Positions 44,466 through 52,645 of a stretch of 64,000 nucleotides of DNA are shown piece by piece. Each line of letters starts with the position of its first letter. Within the stretch, counting starts at the first letter, position 1. The position numbers were made by a program, and so were the translations under genes. The notes below the pieces were generated by a model. It searched no databases. It saw only the letters and a program-made list of their open reading frames with translations, and had not been told where the DNA came from. The stretch lies in the NCBI RefSeq assembly GCF_004375085.3, contig NZ_SNAQ03000001.1, forward strand, positions 186,001 through 250,000. Reading direction: 5' to 3'. This DNA comes from Lewinella sp. W8 (GTDB taxonomy: Bacteria > Bacteroidota > Bacteroidia > Chitinophagales > Saprospiraceae).

Positions 44466-45581
44466 TCAGTAGCTGAACTCATCCATCTCCACTTTCCCCC
44501 AGAAGGTCTTATAAACGAAGGCGGTGTAGGAAACCGCCAGGGGGCCGCCGATGGCGACAAACAGGAGCATGATGCCCAATGACTTGTCGGAAGCAGCAGC
44601 ATCGTAGACACTGATGTTGTTGCCCATGCCGCTGCTATCCAGCAGCACCGTTGGATAGAGCTCAATGGCCACCGTGATGAGTAGTAAACCCACGGTGATG
44701 GAGGAGAACAGGAAGGCCCGTTTATACTGCTGCTTACTGGCGTGGCGGGGTACGTTGGCAATGGAGAGCACCGCCAGGGTAGGGACGATGAACAGGGCCG
44801 CATTGCCCTTGAAGTCATCGGAAAGATGGGGGATGTACAGTAAGGTGTACAGCGTCGTCAGAATGAACAGGATCACGAAAGCAATGATGGCGCGCTTGAG
44901 CAATACGTTCACCTTGACGAAGAGGCGTCCCTGGGTTTTCATGCTGAGGTAAATGGCACCGTGCATCATGAACAGGGCCAGGGAGGTCAATCCAACCAAA
45001 AGCGCGTAGGGGTTGAGGAAACTCAACCAGCTTCCGGTGAATTCGTGCTGCGCATCCAGCGGCATGCCCAGCAGGACGTTGCCCAACACGACCCCCAGGA
45101 GCACGGCCAGTAGAATACTGGAGACGGAGTACGCCACGTCCCAGGTTTGCCGCCACCACCGCATGGGCTCCTTGCTGCGAAATTCAATGGAGATGGCCCG
45201 GAAAATGAGGGCAAACAGGAAAAGCATGAAGGGAATGTACATGGCCGAAAACAGGGTGCCGTAAACGACCGGAAAGCCGGCAAAGAGGGTGCCCCCGCCG
45301 ATGACGAGCCACACTTCGTTGCCGTCCCATACCGGACCGACGGCATTAAGCGCAATCCGGCGACTTTCTTCCTTCCGAAAGAATAGGTGCCAGGCACCGG
45401 CACCCAGGTCGAAGCCGTCCAGAATGGCGTAGCCGGTGAAGACGGCCCCGACCACGAGGAACCAAAGGGTAGGGTAGTCGATGCCCGCGATGGTGGAGTA
45501 CCCCGAATCTGCGTCCGTACCGCAGGAGGTAAGGATCACGGCCATCAGGAGGAGGGGGAAAAGACGTACGAGAATTTTCAT
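44466..45581 (-). CDS. cydB: Cytochrome bd quinol oxidase subunit II with lipoprotein-like N-terminus
   Basis: 371 residues from ATG 45581. Typical CydB core from residue ~32 (IDYPTLWFLVVGAVFTGYAILDGFDLGAGAWHLFF, NAVGPVWDGNEVWLVIGGGTLFAGFP), eight or more membrane helices. Oddly, the core is preceded by MKILVRLFPLLLMAVILTSCG, which reads as a lipoprotein signal with Cys20 in a good lipobox. No ATG occurs between it and the core, so the extension appears genuinely translated. Lies 34 nt after cydA. Together they reduce O2 to water with quinol, a high-affinity oxidase for low oxygen. Confidence 0.93.
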   Translation of the reverse strand: MKILVRLFPLLLMAVILTSCGTDADSGYSTIAGIDYPTLWFLVVGAVFTGYAILDGFDLGAGAWHLFFRKEESRRIALNAVGPVWDGNEVWLVIGGGTLFAGFPVVYGTLFSAMYIPFMLFLFALIFRAISIEFRSKEPMRWWRQTWDVAYSVSSILLAVLLGVVLGNVLLGMPLDAQHEFTGSWLSFLNPYALLVGLTSLALFMMHGAIYLSMKTQGRLFVKVNVLLKRAIIAFVILFILTTLYTLLYIPHLSDDFKGNAALFIVPTLAVLSIANVPRHASKQQYKRAFLFSSITVGLLLITVAIELYPTVLLDSSGMGNNISVYDAAASDKSLGIMLLFVAIGGPLAVSYTAFVYKTFWGKVEMDEFSY

Positions 45582-45615
45582 CTTATCGGGAGTGTAAAGG
45601 CGCTTAGGGGAAGGG

Positions 45616-46995
45616 TTACTGGCCGCCGGCCACGTTGGCCATTTCGCGTTGTCGGGGACGATCATCGATCATGTCCTCATCGTAAGGGCCTTTCTTGATT
45701 TTTTTGTTCAGCAGGTACAGGAAGAGGGTCAGTAACAGGGCGTAGATCAGGCTGAAGCCAATGAGGGAAAATAGCACCTGATTGGCCGTGACCACTTTGC
45801 TCAGGGCATCGGAGGTCCGCAGCAAACCATAGACGACCCAGGGTTGCCGCCCCATTTCCGCCGCAAACCACCCAAACTGGTTGGCCAGTTGGGGAAGGAT
45901 AACGGCCCAGACGAACAGCCAGAGCAACCAGCGCTGCTGAAAGAGGGTGCCCCGCCACCAGAAGAAGCAGGCCAGCAGGGTCAGGCCGATCAGGGCCATG
46001 CCAATGGCCACCATCAGGTGGTAGAACTGAAAGACGGCGTTTACCTGGCCGGGGCGGTCTTCCTCCGGAAAGGCATTGAGTCCGGTTACCGGGGCATCAA
46101 AATCTCCTTCGAGTAGAAAGCCCAGGCCACCGGGCAGTGCGATGCCCGTGGTGGTTTGTTCTTCCTTGTCGACCCAGCCCATGATGTACAGGTCCGCCGG
46201 CCCCTCCGCCTCAAAGTGACCTTCCATCGCCGCCAGCTTCGCGGGCTGGTGTTCGGCCACGTACTCGGCGCTGCGGTGACCGGTAAAGAGTTGGCTGAGG
46301 CTAAATACGGTAGCCACCCCTAACGCAATCTTGAAGGCTTTCCGGCTGAGCTCCTCGTAGCGGCCGCGGAGGAGATAGTAGGCGTGTACGCTGAGCACCA
46401 GAAAAGCTCCGGCCAGAAAGGCCCCGATCCAGACGTGCATCAGGCGATCTACGCTGCTGGGATTGAAGACCATGGCCCAGAAATCGACAATCTCCGCCCG
46501 GGCTTCCATGCCCTCCCCAACGATTTGGTAGCCCGTGGGGGTTTGCTGCCAGCTGTTGGCGACGGTGATCCAGATGGCCGAAAACATCGACCCGAGGAAT
46601 ACGCCCAGCGTGGCGATGAAGTGAACCCGGGAGCTGACCCGGTTCCACCCGAAGAGCAGGACCCCCAGGAACCCGCTCTCCAGCGCGAAGGCGAAGACGC
46701 CCTCCGCCGCCAGCGCGCTGCCGAAAATATCCCCGACGTAGCGGGAGTAAGTGGCCCAGTTGGTGCCAAACTCAAACTCCATCACGATGCCCGTGGCGAC
46801 ACCGATGCCGAAGGTGAGAGCAAATATCTTGGTCCAGAAGCGGGCCATGGTTTCGTACACCTTATTACCGGTGCGGAGGTAGAGCCCCTCCATGATGACC
46901 ATCAGCAGACCCAGACCAATACTGAGGGGCGGGTAGATGTAGTGAAAGGCAATCGTAAAGGCAAACTGGAGGCGTGCGAGGATTTCAACGTCCAT
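45616..46995 (-). CDS. cydA: Cytochrome bd quinol oxidase subunit I
   Basis: 459 residues, shorter than the E. coli subunit because the quinol (Q) loop is of the short type. Haem-ligand His18 in [17 protein letters not shown], a second His in LSVHAYYLL, the [13 protein letters not shown] motif near the C-terminus, and nine or so helices. First gene of cydAB; a possible -7 box lies at 47067. No cydX or cydDC is recognisable next to it; the ABC exporters at 49 and 53 kb look MsbA-like rather than CydDC-like. Confidence 0.96.
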   Translation of the reverse strand: MDVEILARLQFAFTIAFHYIYPPLSIGLGLLMVIMEGLYLRTGNKVYETMARFWTKIFALTFGIGVATGIVMEFEFGTNWATYSRYVGDIFGSALAAEGVFAFALESGFLGVLLFGWNRVSSRVHFIATLGVFLGSMFSAIWITVANSWQQTPTGYQIVGEGMEARAEIVDFWAMVFNPSSVDRLMHVWIGAFLAGAFLVLSVHAYYLLRGRYEELSRKAFKIALGVATVFSLSQLFTGHRSAEYVAEHQPAKLAAMEGHFEAEGPADLYIMGWVDKEEQTTTGIALPGGLGFLLEGDFDAPVTGLNAFPEEDRPGQVNAVFQFYHLMVAIGMALIGLTLLACFFWWRGTLFQQRWLLWLFVWAVILPQLANQFGWFAAEMGRQPWVVYGLLRTSDALSKVVTANQVLFSLIGFSLIYALLLTLFLYLLNKKIKKGPYDEDMIDDRPRQREMANVAGGQ

Positions 46996-47066
46996 ATCTT
47001 CGGGCTTGGGTTGTAGGAAGAACGTTCGGTTGTGGAGAAATGCGGAACCAACGAATCTATTCAGAT

Positions 47067-47074
47067 CAAATATA
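47067..47074 (-). promoter_or_regulatory. Candidate -7 box for cydAB
   Basis: TATATTTG on the minus strand matches TAnnTTTG, 71 nt before the cydA ATG; no clear -33 TTG. A small hairpin (TCAGCA/TGCTGA, 47119-47134) nearby could end the upstream operon. Confidence 0.45.
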
Positions 47075-47210
47075 AATGGAGATCCCGATTAGAACATTTT
47101 CTGTTCTGGAGGCCGAAGGTCAGCAGATATGCTGAGCCGAAGCGTAATGCTGATCACATAGCAGGATATTTCGGGTGAAATCGCTTCCGTGACTGAAGAT
47201 ACCCTAGAGG

Positions 47211-48038
47211 TTACTCCCGCTTACCGTTGGTTCTCAGGACCCAGCGGGTCCTCAAGTTGGTGGTTTCCCCGTAGCCGACGCTGCGCTGGTCACCGGTCAT
47301 CAACACCGTAGTCCGTTGGCCACCCGTCGTCGGATAAATGCTCAGGGGAGAAAGTCCCGGAAGCACGCGATAGTACTCCCTGGTGGCGGTGTGTTTTTCG
47401 AGGCGGAAGCGCTCGTTTTGAAAAACAACCGGCATGTCCAGTACGCTGGCGAGGAGGGTATCGCGGACCACCTCCGGATGGAGGGCGAGCAGATGCGTTG
47501 AATCGCTGGCGGAGAGTAGTGGCTTTGTCCCGGTATTGCGGAATTCCGCCGACGAAAATTGAACCGTCCAGTCCGGGGGGAAGTCCGTGCGTTCAACGAC
47601 GGATGACGTCAGGGCACCCAGGCCCTCGTTGCTGAACCAGTAGGTGAAGCCGATGTCTTCCTCGGGACCGAGGATGATGCGCAGGCGGGGGCGAATGCCC
47701 CGCGCGTCGGGTTGGCCTTCCATCAGCAGGGAGTGTTCTCGCTGCCGGACGACGGTGAGCGGGCTGATGAGGGGGCGGTGGGATGCCAGAAGCGAATCTT
47801 GGGCGACGTAAAAGCCGTTGAGGAATTTACCGTTGGTGGTGTCGGCTTCCAGCACGACTTCTCCCCGATAGCGGAGGATGCTGAGCTGCCCGCCACGGGC
47901 GGGCAGGACCGTGAGGCTGACCGGACCTCGCTCCAGTACGACGGGGGCCGGGGCGTCTTGCTCTTCCGAGCCGCAACCAACAAGGAACCATATACACAGG
48001 AGCAGGCTAGTCGCCCGCCAACAAGGGTAAGACTTCAA
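47211..48038 (-). CDS. Lipoprotein, mutarotase-like (DUF4380-like?)
   Basis: 275 residues. Lipoprotein signal ATSLLLCIWFLVGCG. The mature part starts with a pattern seen in galactose-mutarotase-like folds (VSLTVLPARGGQLSILRYRGEVVLEADTTNGKFLNGFYVAQDSL) and is beta-rich throughout (RLRIILGPEEDIGFTYWFSNEG). Similar to DUF4380-type proteins, without a certain match. Four bases after the gene at 48043, so co-transcribed with it. Carbohydrate binding in the periplasm is inference. Confidence 0.6.
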   Translation of the reverse strand: MKSYPCWRATSLLLCIWFLVGCGSEEQDAPAPVVLERGPVSLTVLPARGGQLSILRYRGEVVLEADTTNGKFLNGFYVAQDSLLASHRPLISPLTVVRQREHSLLMEGQPDARGIRPRLRIILGPEEDIGFTYWFSNEGLGALTSSVVERTDFPPDWTVQFSSAEFRNTGTKPLLSASDSTHLLALHPEVVRDTLLASVLDMPVVFQNERFRLEKHTATREYYRVLPGLSPLSIYPTTGGQRTTVLMTGDQRSVGYGETTNLRTRWVLRTNGKRE

Positions 48039-48042
48039 AGAT

Positions 48043-49380
48043 TTAGGGTTTACTCAGGTCGGTCTCCCGGAGCATCTGAAGGTAGCTGCGGCCGAAGTTG
48101 GCCAGGTTGTCGAAGTTGAGCTGGCTTACCGCCGGCCGCATCCGGGGATAATCCTCCCGGTGGCGATCGATGAGATCACTGATGGCCGCGCGGATGGCGC
48201 GGCGGGCGGGGCGTCCGTCCCGGTCCAGGAACTGCTGCTTATAGCCCAGGTCCCGGAAGTACGCGTCTTCGCTGACGCGGTAGTAGAGCTGCAGGAAATC
48301 CCGGTCGGGGGGCGGCACGGCGTAGTTGAACAGGGCGTAACCGGCAATGTAGCCCGGCACGGCCCGGGCGACCTCCGGAAAGCCGTTGTCCTGGTACCAG
48401 TCCATATTGGGCAGTTCATTGTCGATCAGGTTCACCAGCCGGTCGTGGCTCACGGGGAGGGTGATCCCGAAGGTGGACTTTCCAGCGTAGAGTTCTTCGG
48501 AAAAAGATTCTGGCGCCCGCCGCAACAGGTGCTGAAGCTCCCCGAGCAGGCGGACGTTCTTGTAGGTTACGGCCTGTTCCGTTTCCCGGGCAAAGTACAT
48601 CCGGTGCATCCGTTCGAGGGCCTCCATGGTGTAGCCTTCCGGGATGAGGAGGTAATCGAGGCGATAAACCAGGTCGAGCAGCAGGTAGGCTACCGCGCCG
48701 GGTTGTTCTTCGGGATTCAGTTTGCCGATGGATAGATAATCGATGACCGACTGAATCTTCGTCTGCAGGAAACCCAGCTTCAGGGCCTTGTCGGCTTCGG
48801 ATAATTGTTCCAGGTGGGTTACTTCTACCGGACTCAGGCAAGCCCCGAATTCATCCAGCAGCAGGTCATCCTGCTTGTCGGCTCTGAGGGCGATTTCCTT
48901 CAGGGCGTGATAGAGCTTGTGCGGACTGGCGTCATTGATCGGCGTATCGAAAACCACGGTCAGGCAGCCATTGTCATCAATGGCGAAGCGGCTGTACTTC
49001 ATCTCGTAGTTCATGGTAGTCAGCCGCTTGAGCAGGTCCAGGTTTTCCTCGTTCAGTTTGGCAATCCGCGCGGTAGCCCGTAGCTGCTGCTCGTCGGCAA
49101 AACCGGTTACCCGCTTACTGCCCTGATAGAATTCGAAGTACAGTCTTTCCTCTTCGGGTTTCCACTTTACGTTGTCGGCCTCCTGATCCCGGAGGTAAGC
49201 CAGAAAGGCTTCAACGCTCTTCAGGTACTTGCCTTCTTCAAAGGAGAGCAACGCCAGGTCCCAGGCCGCGTAGTTTTCGGGCGTCTTGTAGGCATCAGTG
49301 TACCTCCCGAAGCTAAATTCGGGCCCGTCGGTGGGGTCATAGCCAGGCGTGCGACCAAAAAGGGAATCCCAAATACTCAA
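48043..49380 (-). CDS. Soluble protein of unknown function, partly YbjN-like
   Basis: 445 residues, no signal peptide or membrane helix. The N-terminal ~90 residues suggest a small helical (TPR-like) unit (WDLALLSFEEGKYLKSVEAFLAYLRDQEADNVKW). Residues ~120-180 (TTMNYEMKYSRFAIDDNGCLTVVFDTPINDASPHKLYHALKEIALRADKQDDLL) have the strand-helix pattern of the YbjN/secretion-chaperone-like fold. The remainder is helical and unrecognised. First gene of a two-gene unit with the lipoprotein at 47211. Confidence 0.6.
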   Translation of the reverse strand: MSIWDSLFGRTPGYDPTDGPEFSFGRYTDAYKTPENYAAWDLALLSFEEGKYLKSVEAFLAYLRDQEADNVKWKPEEERLYFEFYQGSKRVTGFADEQQLRATARIAKLNEENLDLLKRLTTMNYEMKYSRFAIDDNGCLTVVFDTPINDASPHKLYHALKEIALRADKQDDLLLDEFGACLSPVEVTHLEQLSEADKALKLGFLQTKIQSVIDYLSIGKLNPEEQPGAVAYLLLDLVYRLDYLLIPEGYTMEALERMHRMYFARETEQAVTYKNVRLLGELQHLLRRAPESFSEELYAGKSTFGITLPVSHDRLVNLIDNELPNMDWYQDNGFPEVARAVPGYIAGYALFNYAVPPPDRDFLQLYYRVSEDAYFRDLGYKQQFLDRDGRPARRAIRAAISDLIDRHREDYPRMRPAVSQLNFDNLANFGRSYLQMLRETDLSKP

Positions 49381-49456
49381 ATCAGGTGCTGAAATTTTCG
49401 GAATTGCAAGATAGGATATTTGGGGTAAACCCTACCGGCAGGGGCGGTAAATCCGG

Positions 49457-51250
49457 TCAGTCTTCCGGTACTTCATCGGCCAGCTGTCGTTCCACGAGAT
49501 CGGCGTAGTACTGGCCGTTGGCCATCAGTTCTTCGTGGGTGCCCATTTCGGCAATTTTGCCGTCTTCGAGGACGATGATCTTATCGAACTTGAGGTGGCC
49601 GTAAATCCGGTGGGTGATGATGATGGCCGTCTTATCCGCCAGGGCGGAATTGAAGTACCCCAGAATCTGTTGTTCGGTGTTGGTGTCCACGGCACTGAGG
49701 CAGTCGTCCAGCACGACGATGTCGGGCTTTTTGATCAGGGCGCGGGCGATGCTCACCCGTTGCTTCTGTCCACCGGACAGGGTCACGCCCCGTTCTCCGA
49801 CGAGGGTGTCAAACCCGAGGGTCAGCCCGGCGATGTCGTCGTAGACGGCCGCATGTCGGGCAAATTCTTCCACTTCTTCCCGGGTGGGCTCGTGGTCGGC
49901 ACCGAAGGCGATGTTGGCGTGGATGGAATCGGAGAAGAGGAAAACGTCCTGGGGAACGTAGCCGATGCGCTGGCGCAGGTTGGCCAGCCCCCGTTCCCGC
50001 ACGTCCTTTCCGTCGAGCAGAATCCGACCTTCCGTCACGTCGTACATCCGCAGCAGCAGGTCGGCTACCGTGGTTTTTCCCGATCCGGTCCGACCGATGA
50101 TGGCCAGCTTTTCGCCGGGCTTCAGGGCAAAGTCGAGCTGCTTGATGGCCTCAATGCCCGTGTCGGGGTATACGAAGCGCACGTTTTCGAACTTGATTGC
50201 GCCGTCCAATGGGGCGGACGCCTCCGGATTGGGGTCCTTGATGCTGGTTTCGGTGTCCAGGAATTCGTTGATGCGTTTCTGGCTGGCGGCGGCTTGCTGA
50301 ATGATGCTGGCAATCCACCCGATGGCCGTCACCGGCCAGGTGAGCATGTTGACGTAAATGACGAACTCGGCAATGTTACCGGCGGATATCTCCCCGGCAA
50401 CTACCTGTAACCCGCCGATGTAGACCGTCAGAATGGTGGACGCACCGATCATGAAGACCATCAGCGGGAAGAACCAGGCGTCGATCTTGGCCAGGTCCAT
50501 ACTCATCTCTTTGTACTGCTCGCTCTCGTCGGCGAAGTACCGGACCTGCTGCCGCTCCCGTACGTAACTCTTCACCACCCGGATCCCGGAAAAGACCTCC
50601 TGGGCAATGCTGGTCAGCTTGGAGAGCTGCTGCTGGATGAAGGTCGATCGGGTATGGATGAGATTGCTGACGTAATAGATACTGATGGCCAGCAAGGGTA
50701 GGGGAAGCAGCGTATAGAGGGTAAGCTTGGGGCTCACGGTGATCATGCTGACGATGACCAGCGCAATTGTGGAAACGAGGTTGGCGCAGTACATCACGGC
50801 GGGCCCCAGGTACATCCGTACCTTGTTGACGTCCTCCGTGATCCGGTTCATCAGGTCCCCGGTATTGTTGCGTTTGTAGAAATCCAGGCTCAGGACCTGG
50901 TAGTGGTCAAAAATCAGTTCGCGGAGGTCGTACTCGATCAGTCGCGACATCACGATGATCGTCTGCCGGGTAAGGTAGAGGAAGTATCCCATCAGCAGGG
51001 CCAGCAACAATACCAGTCCGGCGAAGAGCATCAGGGTGTAGCTCAGCACGCCGAAATATTCCGATTGCAATTCAAAGCCCTGGTAGATGCGGAAGGTATT
51101 CACGTGTTCCACGACCAGGTCGAGGGCTTCCCGGATCACCTGAGGCTGCAGTACCCGGAAGTAGTTAGAGACGCAAATAAAGATGATCCCCAGCAGCAGA
51201 CGCCAGCGGTACTTCCAGAAAAACCGGTTTAGAAACTTTAACTCGCGCAA
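49457..51250 (-). CDS. ABC exporter half-transporter (membrane plus ATPase domains)
   Basis: 597 residues, TTG start at 51250 because the first membrane helix (FLNRFFWKYRWRLLLGIIFICVSNYFRVL) begins at once and no nearer ATG precedes it. Six membrane helices in the first ~320 residues, then an ATPase domain with Walker A GRTGSGKTT, signature LSGGQKQR and Walker B IVVLDDCLSAVD. Note D-D-C at the position of the usual catalytic D-E: the Walker B glutamate is Asp, so as a homodimer it may hydrolyse ATP slowly. Substrate unknown; type IV exporter fold as in MsbA. Confidence 0.92.
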   Translation of the reverse strand: MRELKFLNRFFWKYRWRLLLGIIFICVSNYFRVLQPQVIREALDLVVEHVNTFRIYQGFELQSEYFGVLSYTLMLFAGLVLLLALLMGYFLYLTRQTIIVMSRLIEYDLRELIFDHYQVLSLDFYKRNNTGDLMNRITEDVNKVRMYLGPAVMYCANLVSTIALVIVSMITVSPKLTLYTLLPLPLLAISIYYVSNLIHTRSTFIQQQLSKLTSIAQEVFSGIRVVKSYVRERQQVRYFADESEQYKEMSMDLAKIDAWFFPLMVFMIGASTILTVYIGGLQVVAGEISAGNIAEFVIYVNMLTWPVTAIGWIASIIQQAAASQKRINEFLDTETSIKDPNPEASAPLDGAIKFENVRFVYPDTGIEAIKQLDFALKPGEKLAIIGRTGSGKTTVADLLLRMYDVTEGRILLDGKDVRERGLANLRQRIGYVPQDVFLFSDSIHANIAFGADHEPTREEVEEFARHAAVYDDIAGLTLGFDTLVGERGVTLSGGQKQRVSIARALIKKPDIVVLDDCLSAVDTNTEQQILGYFNSALADKTAIIITHRIYGHLKFDKIIVLEDGKIAEMGTHEELMANGQYYADLVERQLADEVPED

Positions 51251-51420
51251 GTCGGGGCGTATTAGTGGTCAGGGAGCGGTCTCCGAGGTGGGGTTGATCA
51301 ATGGTCGACTCTGCTAACACCCAGAAAACGGATTGGTTGCTTCGGCCGGATCATCCACCCATTCGCGTGGTCAAATTTTTAGGCATGATCTCACTGCGGA
51401 GGATAATTTGGGGGCGGAGC

Positions 51421-51428
51421 CCAGGTGC
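51421..51428 (+). repeat. Variant of the dispersed motif (CCAGGTGC)
   Basis: GGCGGAGCCCAGGTGCC, one base off the common form, in the 284-nt gap before the RfaE2-like gene. Nothing else is recognisable in 51251-51534. Confidence 0.4.
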
Positions 51429-51534
51429 CGGGTTGGTCGGTACGGCCAGGATACCATGGGGTAGGTGCTTGGTGGTGATTGATTACCTTGCGGCCCCAAT
51501 CCACGCTAACCAAACCATAAACCGAACACCCCCC

Positions 51535-52026
51535 ATGTCACCAATTGAACTCGTTGCCGAGAAGCAGCTGCCCCTGGAGGAGCTACTCCGCCGCCGGAAC
51601 GGCTGGCGCAATTATAGCCACCGTACCGTGTTTACCAACGGCGTTTTTGACCTGATCCACCCCGGCCACCTCACCTACCTCGCCGAGGCCGCTGGCCTCG
51701 GCCAGCGCCTGATCGTGGGGGTGAACTCCGATGAGAGCGTCCGCCGCCTCAAGGGAAATTCCCGCCCCATCATGCCCCAGGCCGCCCGGATGCAACTCCT
51801 GGCCAGCCTCTTTTTTGTCGACGGCGTCATCCCCTTCGACGAAGATACCCCCCTCGATCTCATCACCACGCTCCGCCCGGACGTACTGGTTAAGGGCGGC
51901 GACTACACCGAAGAGACCATCGTGGGGGCCCCGGAAGTCCGTAGCTGGGGCGGTGACGTGCGGGTCATCCCCTTCGTGGAAGGCTACAGCAGCAGCACGA
52001 TCATTGAGAAGATTCGGTCTTTGTAA
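51535..52026 (+). CDS. rfaE2: RfaE2-type nucleotidyltransferase (heptose-1-phosphate adenylyltransferase-like)
   Basis: 163 residues from ATG 51535; codons upstream are intergenic. Cytidylyltransferase fold: TNGVFDLIHPGHLTYLAEAAGLGQRLIVGVNSDESVRRLKGNSRPI (with the HxGH motif), then DVLVKGGDYTEETIVGAPEVRSWGGDVRVIPFVEGYSSSTIIEKI. This matches the C-terminal domain of HldE encoded as a separate protein, which adenylates glycero-manno-heptose-1-phosphate for LPS core synthesis. Other heptose genes are not in the window. Confidence 0.92.
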   Translation: MSPIELVAEKQLPLEELLRRRNGWRNYSHRTVFTNGVFDLIHPGHLTYLAEAAGLGQRLIVGVNSDESVRRLKGNSRPIMPQAARMQLLASLFFVDGVIPFDEDTPLDLITTLRPDVLVKGGDYTEETIVGAPEVRSWGGDVRVIPFVEGYSSSTIIEKIRSL

Positions 52027-52030
52027 TTAA

Positions 52031-52079
52031 GCTTGTCCGCCCGGACGCGAGGTACGAGCTGGCTGGTCCGCCGAGCGGA
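52031..52079. repeat. Short copy of the modular dispersed repeat
   Basis: GTCCGCCCGGACGCGAGG-type segment nearly identical to 52330-52376 (e.g. GCGAGGTACGAGCTGGCTGG) and to the right end of 44258-44388. Confidence 0.65.
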
Positions 52080-52105
52080 GATAGGGGAAGTCTAAGGCTA
52101 AGGAG

Positions 52106-52266
52106 GGTTTCCGGAGCCGGGTTGCTCCGCAAGCCGGTCGTGCTGTATGCTAGCGAGTAGTAGTGCTAGGAAAAGACTGAAGAGAGTTTCCGGAGCCGGG
52201 TTGTTCTCCAGGCCGGTCTTTCGGCTTGGTGGGGTTTCCCGAGCCGGGTTGCTCCGCAGCCCGGTC
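52106..52266. repeat. Three direct copies of a ~34-bp GC-rich repeat
   Basis: Copies at 52106-52139, 52185-52218 and 52232-52266, each TTTCCGGAGCCGGGTTG-like followed by CTCCGCAAGCCGGTC-like sequence; a fourth inverted copy lies at 52578-52605. Each can fold into a GCCGG/CCGGC hairpin. No gene in 52027-52645. Confidence 0.75.
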
Positions 52267-52329
52267 ATACCGTCTTGAAAAGGAGCATTTTTTCTGGCTG
52301 CTGATCGGCTGGTTTGGGGCGGAGGAATA

Positions 52330-52376
52330 GCTCGTCCGCCCAGACGCGAGGCACGAGCTGGCTGGTCGGCCGAGCG
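52330..52376. repeat. Short copy of the modular dispersed repeat
   Basis: Second nearby copy of the segment at 52031-52079, 300 bp away in the same orientation. Confidence 0.65.
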
Positions 52377-52645
52377 ATACTCCCGGTCAGCCTCACGACC
52401 CTGCGCTTCCGCCCTGATCGGAACAGTCTGCCGTGCTGGCCCAAGCCAAACGGCTGCTGGCCCGACCCGTGGAGTCATTACCCAATTGGTCTATCGTCCG
52501 GATCAACTTTTAGGCTACACCGGCGAAAACGAGTGTCCCGACCGGAGGGGTTTGCGAGATAAGACCTTACTCGCGAGACCGGCTTGCGGAGCAAACCGGT
52601 TCCGGTGATTCGTTGCTGCCCTCAGCCATCTTTTGCCATCACCCC

